The notes beneath the pieces were generated by a model that worked only from the letters and a program-made list of their open reading frames with translations, did not search any database and had not been told where the DNA came from. 8,888 bases of DNA from Ruminococcaceae bacterium UBA1691 (lineage in GTDB: Bacteria; Bacillota; Clostridia; Oscillospirales; Acutalibacteraceae): positions 1,978 through 10,865 of the forward strand of contig DCJV01000067.1 of assembly GCA_002320555.1 (NCBI GenBank), written 5' to 3'. Below, piece by piece: positions 5,796-8,888 of the stretch (its first letter is position 1; every line of letters starts with the position of its first letter). A program made the position numbers and the translations under genes.

Positions 5796-6110
5796 TTATT
5801 CCGCGATGCGGAATCCATCGTTGAGCTTAATCTTGCCGAGGAACGGAACCTTGATAACGCCGTTGAAGGTATCGCCCGCAAACGTCAGCGCAACGTCGAT
5901 ATCCTTGCCGGGCAGCATCTCAACATTGGTGATTGCATGCAGCGTGTCGCCATTTTCCTCTTTGATCTCCTTGATCTGGAATTCCGGGATTGGACCATCC
6001 ATGTGGAGCTCAAAGCCATATTCGCCGCCATTGTCCGTAATCGTAAACTTCACGTCGCCCTTGAAAAACATCGTGTCAATATGGCAGCCCCAGTTACCAA
6101 TACCAATCAT
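5796..6110 (-). CDS. Small conserved-looking protein of unknown function (104 aa)
   Basis: I do not recognise a named family. The ATG at 6110 is chosen because AAGGAG (6126-6121) stands 10 bases before it; an upstream in-frame TTG at 6134 has no such signal. The predicted 104-residue protein is acidic, has no signal peptide or membrane segment, and alternates short hydrophobic and polar runs with many Gly, Asp and Asn turns, suggesting an all-beta fold such as a small barrel. Notable segments are the N-terminal MIGIGNWGCHIDTMFF with one Cys and one His, a DNGGEYGFELHMDGPIPEF stretch, and a C-terminal GDTFNGVIKVPFLGKIKL. The second half (LPGKDIDVALTFAGDTF) looks like another strand-turn-strand unit. 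It is a single gene with a strong hairpin behind it, divergent from an AraC regulator across about 170 AT-rich bases, so the regulator might control it. It is likely a real gene, because of the start signal and end hairpin. Confidence 0.75.
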   Translation of the reverse strand: MIGIGNWGCHIDTMFFKGDVKFTITDNGGEYGFELHMDGPIPEFQIKEIKEENGDTLHAITNVEMLPGKDIDVALTFAGDTFNGVIKVPFLGKIKLNDGFRIAE

Positions 6111-6207
6111 CGTTCTCTTACTCCTTTGCAGCAATCAGCAGATTGTGAAATTTGCCAAACATAACTTGTCTGACAGAAAAAATTTATCATAATTTATTCG
6201 AATTAGA

Positions 6208-6235
6208 TTGCATTAATCCAAGTTTATAGTATAAT
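6208..6235 (+). promoter_or_regulatory. Possible promoter of the AraC-family gene
   Basis: A consensus TATAAT at 6230-6235 lies 46 bases before the start codon, in a markedly AT-rich gap. The best upstream box, TTGCAT at 6208-6213 with 16-base spacing, matches only three consensus positions. This is the pattern of a weak, activator-dependent promoter. Nearby short dyads (ATTCGAAT at 6196-6203; GATT-N5-AATC at 6206-6218) could be regulator sites but are too short to call. Confidence 0.45.
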
Positions 6236-6281
6236 TCATGTGTATGATGTAAATTTAATCTGATACTGGAGAGGAAAAGCT

Positions 6282-7514
6282 ATGGGGTACAAACAGGCGG
6301 TGGAAATGCGCTGGCGAATGGCACGGGAAAACGGCATGTTGCTGCGTTCTCTGACCAGCGTACCGATTCGAGCGGTGACGAGGGCAGGCGAAGAAATCTT
6401 TTCCGACGGCTGGCCCAACCTGCCGGAGGGTTGTGAGGAAGCGCTGGTAGCCCCGCTTCTGCATCGGGAGGACAGTAACTGCCTGCCCAGGCTGCAGACC
6501 TCACCTGTTTTCGGCGCGATGGCCAGCATCGGCGTCCGCGAGCTGGGGCGCGCAATGGGAACGCTCCTGCTGGGGCCGGTCTTTCCAGGAGAGCTCAATG
6601 AAACAGCTGTTTCTCACATCCTGGCCCCGCTTGACATCAGCGTGGCGCAGAAAAGCGCCCTGATTACTTACTACCGTTCCATTCCTGTGCTCGATTGCCG
6701 CGCCCTGATCGACGGTGCGGTCCTCACTTATAATCTAATGTATGGGGAACAGATCACGCTTTCCCAGCTCATGGAGCAAAAGCAGCTCCTGCCCGAGCTT
6801 CCATTGCAAAAAGTAAGGCCCTTCCTGCACCATGAGGAGGAGCCGCGCCTGTTCAGCGAACAGCTGCAGGAAAAGCTCCTGCACTGCATCCGGGAGGGTT
6901 CGCCACGGGAGCTTGAGCAGCATTTGCGAGGGCTGCCACGCTGGAATCTCGCCACCTTCGCGCACGAGCCGCTACGCAGCCTGCGCAACCAGCTCATTGC
7001 GATCGGCGCGCTCTCCTTTCAGGCCGCCGCACAGGCGGGCCTCAGCTGGGAAGAGGCCTGCGGGCTCTATGAATATTATGTCCTGTTCTGCGAGGAGGTC
7101 ACCGATCAGGAGTCGCTTGTCAGCCTGTTTGCCCGCATGCTGACCGACTTTGCCTCCCGCGTCCAAGCGCTGAAACGCACCAACTACTCTACGACTGTGC
7201 GTCTGTGCATGCAATATGTACAGGCCCATTTACATGAACGCATCCGCGTGGAAGAGATTGCTGCCAGCGTCCAGCGCAATCCAAGCTATCTGACACAACG
7301 CTTGAGGCAGGAGACCGGCATGAGCGTGACGCAATATATCCAACAGCAAAAAATCGAAGAGGCCAAACGTCTCCTGCAAACGCCGGGCAGCGGCAATATC
7401 TGGCTTCAGCTTGGCTATTGCGACCAGAGCCATTTTGACCGGGCTTTCAAAAAAGCCGTGGGGATGACACCAGGCGCTTTCCGTCAGCGATTCCAGGAGA
7501 GAGAGGCGCTGTAG
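6282..7514 (+). CDS. AraC-family transcriptional regulator
   Basis: This 410-residue protein ends in a typical AraC/XylS DNA-binding domain at about residues 301-405. The first helix-turn-helix is around RVEEIAASVQRNPSYLTQRLRQETGMSVTQY, with a linking helix QQQKIEEAKRLL. The second helix-turn-helix is LQLGYCDQSHFDRAFKKAVGMTPGAFR, with the family's GYxDxSHFxRxFKKxxGMTPxxFR signature clear. The N-terminal 300 residues are soluble and mostly helical in the latter part; I cannot assign them to a known sensor domain, so the ligand is unknown. The ATG at 6282 follows GGAGAGG (6268-6274) at good spacing. The gene is divergent from the 104-residue unknown gene and convergent with the DUF218 gene 17 bases away. 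AraC proteins of this size usually activate nearby metabolic genes in response to a small molecule. Candidates are the divergent gene or, less directly, the sugar operon 1.3 kb upstream. Confidence 0.92.
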   Translation: MGYKQAVEMRWRMARENGMLLRSLTSVPIRAVTRAGEEIFSDGWPNLPEGCEEALVAPLLHREDSNCLPRLQTSPVFGAMASIGVRELGRAMGTLLLGPVFPGELNETAVSHILAPLDISVAQKSALITYYRSIPVLDCRALIDGAVLTYNLMYGEQITLSQLMEQKQLLPELPLQKVRPFLHHEEEPRLFSEQLQEKLLHCIREGSPRELEQHLRGLPRWNLATFAHEPLRSLRNQLIAIGALSFQAAAQAGLSWEEACGLYEYYVLFCEEVTDQESLVSLFARMLTDFASRVQALKRTNYSTTVRLCMQYVQAHLHERIRVEEIAASVQRNPSYLTQRLRQETGMSVTQYIQQQKIEEAKRLLQTPGSGNIWLQLGYCDQSHFDRAFKKAVGMTPGAFRQRFQEREAL

Positions 7515-7531
7515 AACCGCTAGCGTGCGCT

Positions 7532-8047
7532 TTATCTCATGGAAAACCTCAGCGGGATCGAAACGACGCATTCCCTTACACGGCAGTATAAGCGCGCATT
7601 CTTTGGCGTCGGCGCCGGGACGGGCACGGCATGGATACCGCTCCTGCAGGCGAGCTTCAGGCAGCGCGCCACATGAAAATCATTGGTGACAAAGGCAACC
7701 TTTTCTTTGGGGAAAAACACTTTTTGCCCCTCCAGAAGTCGCTTGCAAAGCGTGAAATTTTCCGCCGTTGAACGCGCCTGATCCTCTAGCAGAATCCGCC
7801 CCGGCTCGATTCCCGCAGCGCACAGGCCGGCCCGGATGACCTCTGCCTCGCTCTTGGTCTGTCCGGTGCGAAAGCAACCGCCACTGGCAATCGCCATAGT
7901 CTGTGGATACAGCTTTAAATACTGCGCCGCACAGTCGATCCGCGTCTGCAAAAGCCGCGTTGGCCTTTCACCGTGCACAGTGCATCCAAGGATTAACAGA
8001 TAACGGGTTTTCTGTTCTTCCGGAGAGGGCGTATCCCGTTTGTCCAT
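7532..8047 (-). CDS. DUF218 / YdcF-like protein
   Basis: This 171-residue protein of the DUF218 (YdcF/SanA/ElyC) family shows the family landmarks in order. These are a hydrophobic strand with LLILGCTVHG at 17-26 followed by RLLQTRID (31-38), ASGG at 54-57, SEAEVIR at 66-72, the LEDQARSTAEN loop at 87-97 (a conserved acidic and STxEN motif), and VTNDFHVAR at 120-128. There is no N-terminal membrane helix, so it is probably cytosolic like YdcF, unlike the membrane-anchored SanA and ElyC. Family members bind nucleotides or act in envelope maintenance, but the biochemical role is not settled. The ATG at 8047 has GGGGGA 8 bases upstream and an extended -10 promoter about 65 bases upstream, so it is likely transcribed on its own. 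It converges with the AraC gene with a 17-base gap and no clear terminator between them. Confidence 0.85.
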   Translation of the reverse strand: MDKRDTPSPEEQKTRYLLILGCTVHGERPTRLLQTRIDCAAQYLKLYPQTMAIASGGCFRTGQTKSEAEVIRAGLCAAGIEPGRILLEDQARSTAENFTLCKRLLEGQKVFFPKEKVAFVTNDFHVARCLKLACRSGIHAVPVPAPTPKNARLYCRVRECVVSIPLRFSMR

Positions 8048-8113
8048 TTTTACCGTCCCCCGTTCTCATTTACTGAATTCCTATTATCTAAATCCTATGC
8101 TTTCATAACGGCC

Positions 8114-8122
8114 ATTATACCA
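8114..8122 (-). promoter_or_regulatory. Extended -10 promoter of the DUF218 gene
   Basis: The minus strand reads TGGTATAAT, an extended -10 box with a perfect TATAAT. No -35 is visible because that position falls in the pduL terminator stem. Transcription would start near 8107. Confidence 0.55.
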
Positions 8123-8123
8123 G

Positions 8124-8164
8124 CAAAAGAATACGGGCGGGAAGAAACATTCCTTCCCGCCCGT
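8124..8164 (-). terminator. Terminator after the pduL-type gene
   Basis: A perfect 12-base inverted repeat (8133-8144 with 8153-8164) with an 8-base loop begins 17 bases after the stop codon. The minus-strand tail ATTCTTTTGC is T-rich. The other strand also continues into a TTTT run (8168-8171), so it may work in both directions. Confidence 0.8.
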
Positions 8165-8180
8165 CCGTTTTATGTTGCAA

Positions 8181-8756
8181 TCAGTCCAGAATTTCAACCA
8201 TCATGCCGGGCACGGCGCCCGCGGCATTCGATTCGTCTGTGTCGATATGCATAGCCAGCGCGTACTTCTCGCTCACACGCACGACAACGTCGCCAAAAAT
8301 GAGGGAACGCCCGTCGGAATCAACCTTGACGGATACGATCTGCTTATCCTGCAGGCCATATTTTTCCGCGTCCGCAGGTGTAGCATGAATATGCCTTTTC
8401 GCAATGATCACGCCGTCCTTGAGCACTACCTCGCCCTTCGGGCCTACGATTTTGCAGCCCTCGCTGCCCTCGAGGTCACCGGACTCGCGCACGGGCGGCT
8501 TCAGTCCGATGGAACGGGCGTCCGTAGCAGAAAGCTCCACCTGCGTCTCCGGACGGATCGGGCCGAGGATCGACACGCTCGGGAAACTGCCCTTCGGGCC
8601 GATCACTTGGATGCGCTCGTTGGTGGCGAACTGGCCTGGCTGGGAGAGATCCTTTTTATGGGTCAGTTCATAGCCTTCTCCGAACAGGATATCGAGCACT
8701 CTGCGGCTGACATGGGCGTGGCGCGCCGAGGTCTCAAGCAATACGCTTTTTTTCAT
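8181..8756 (-). CDS. pduL: PduL-type phosphate acyltransferase (phosphotransacetylase/phosphate propanoyltransferase)
   Basis: This 191-residue enzyme is of the PduL family, which interconverts acyl-CoA and acyl phosphate and is unrelated in fold to Pta. Both histidine motifs of the duplicated beta-barrel are present: SARHAHV with His13 and His15, and AKRHIHAT with His122 and His124. Arg68 and Glu74 in PIRPETQVEL and His170 in ALAMHIDTDE match the spacing of the remaining zinc and phosphate ligands described for PduL. The start at 8756 puts the first motif at residue 10, as in cytosolic relatives. AAGGA lies about 11 bases before it, and in-frame starts at 8768 (ATG) and 8795 (GTG) are alternatives. 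Even the longest version lacks the N-terminal encapsulation peptide of microcompartment PduLs, and no shell genes are nearby. A free cytosolic enzyme for acetate or propionate production is therefore likely, normally paired with an acetate kinase not seen here. Confidence 0.9.
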   Translation of the reverse strand: MKKSVLLETSARHAHVSRRVLDILFGEGYELTHKKDLSQPGQFATNERIQVIGPKGSFPSVSILGPIRPETQVELSATDARSIGLKPPVRESGDLEGSEGCKIVGPKGEVVLKDGVIIAKRHIHATPADAEKYGLQDKQIVSVKVDSDGRSLIFGDVVVRVSEKYALAMHIDTDESNAAGAVPGMMVEILD

Positions 8757-8808
8757 CGTTATAATCATCCTTTCACCTTGTTCCTCTAAAAACACAATTC
8801 TCGATACT

Positions 8809-8837
8809 ATTTTACATCAGCCATTAGAAAATAGCAA
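8809..8837 (-). promoter_or_regulatory. Sigma-A promoter of the pduL-type gene
   Basis: The minus strand has TTGCTA (8837-8832), 17 bases, then TAAAAT (8814-8809), preceded by a TG. This gives a predicted start near 8802 and a leader of about 45 bases before the ATG at 8756. Confidence 0.65.
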
Positions 8838-8888
8838 CGATAAATCTGAAGCGCCGCTCCACAAATCTGTAGGTTGTACAATGATGTG

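Noticed and set aside
5532..6164. 210-codon plus-strand open frame across tRNA-Ser(UGA)
   Set aside because: It reads through an intact tRNA, a promoter and the small minus-strand gene, so it is a chance frame.
7515..7531. A bidirectional terminator between the converging AraC and DUF218 genes
   Set aside because: The only dyad, AGCG-TG-CGCT, is 4 base pairs with a 2-base loop and no T tract.
8404..8673. Plus-strand frames opposite the pduL-type gene
   Set aside because: They are antisense to two well-conserved PduL histidine motifs and have no supporting start signal or family resemblance.

Overview
The window looks like a chromosomal piece of a GC-rich Clostridia-type Firmicute, probably an Oscillospiraceae-like gut anaerobe. 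This is inferred from clean AGGAG-type ribosome binding sites, sigma-A-like promoters, CCA-encoding tRNA genes, a transketolase that appears to be split into subunits, and a cytosolic PduL phosphotransacylase. No single marker fixes the genus. No CRISPR array, insertion sequence or phage gene was seen.

Region 1 (1-4973, + strand) is the end of a tight operon. It holds the C-terminal part of a transketolase C subunit (cut by the window edge), a general MFS transporter, a GPH/MelB-type symporter, a zinc-dependent medium-chain dehydrogenase and an NAD-type short-chain dehydrogenase. The last four genes are 13-17 bases apart, and the operon closes with an intrinsic terminator at 4993-5031. The set suggests uptake of a sugar, polyol or sugar acid, one or two NAD-linked oxidoreductions to a keto sugar, and entry into the pentose phosphate pool through transketolase. 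The substrate cannot be read from the sequence, and the upstream genes (including the expected transketolase N subunit and any kinase) lie outside the window.

Region 2 (4974-5713) is non-coding and RNA-rich on the minus strand. A strong promoter drives tRNA-Ser(UGA) and then tRNA-Ser(GCU), followed by a strong terminator. Further downstream are a second terminator-like hairpin and a 3' tRNA-like fragment that has its own terminator. The fragment resembles a decayed tRNA or an old attachment site at the border with the sugar operon.

Region 3 (5749-8888) holds four single genes. A 104-residue protein of unknown function (minus) sits divergently to an AraC-family regulator (plus) across an AT-rich gap. 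A DUF218/YdcF-like protein (minus) converges on the regulator, and a PduL-type phosphate acyltransferase (minus) has its own promoter and terminator. Apart from the divergent pair, nothing ties these genes functionally to each other or to the sugar operon.
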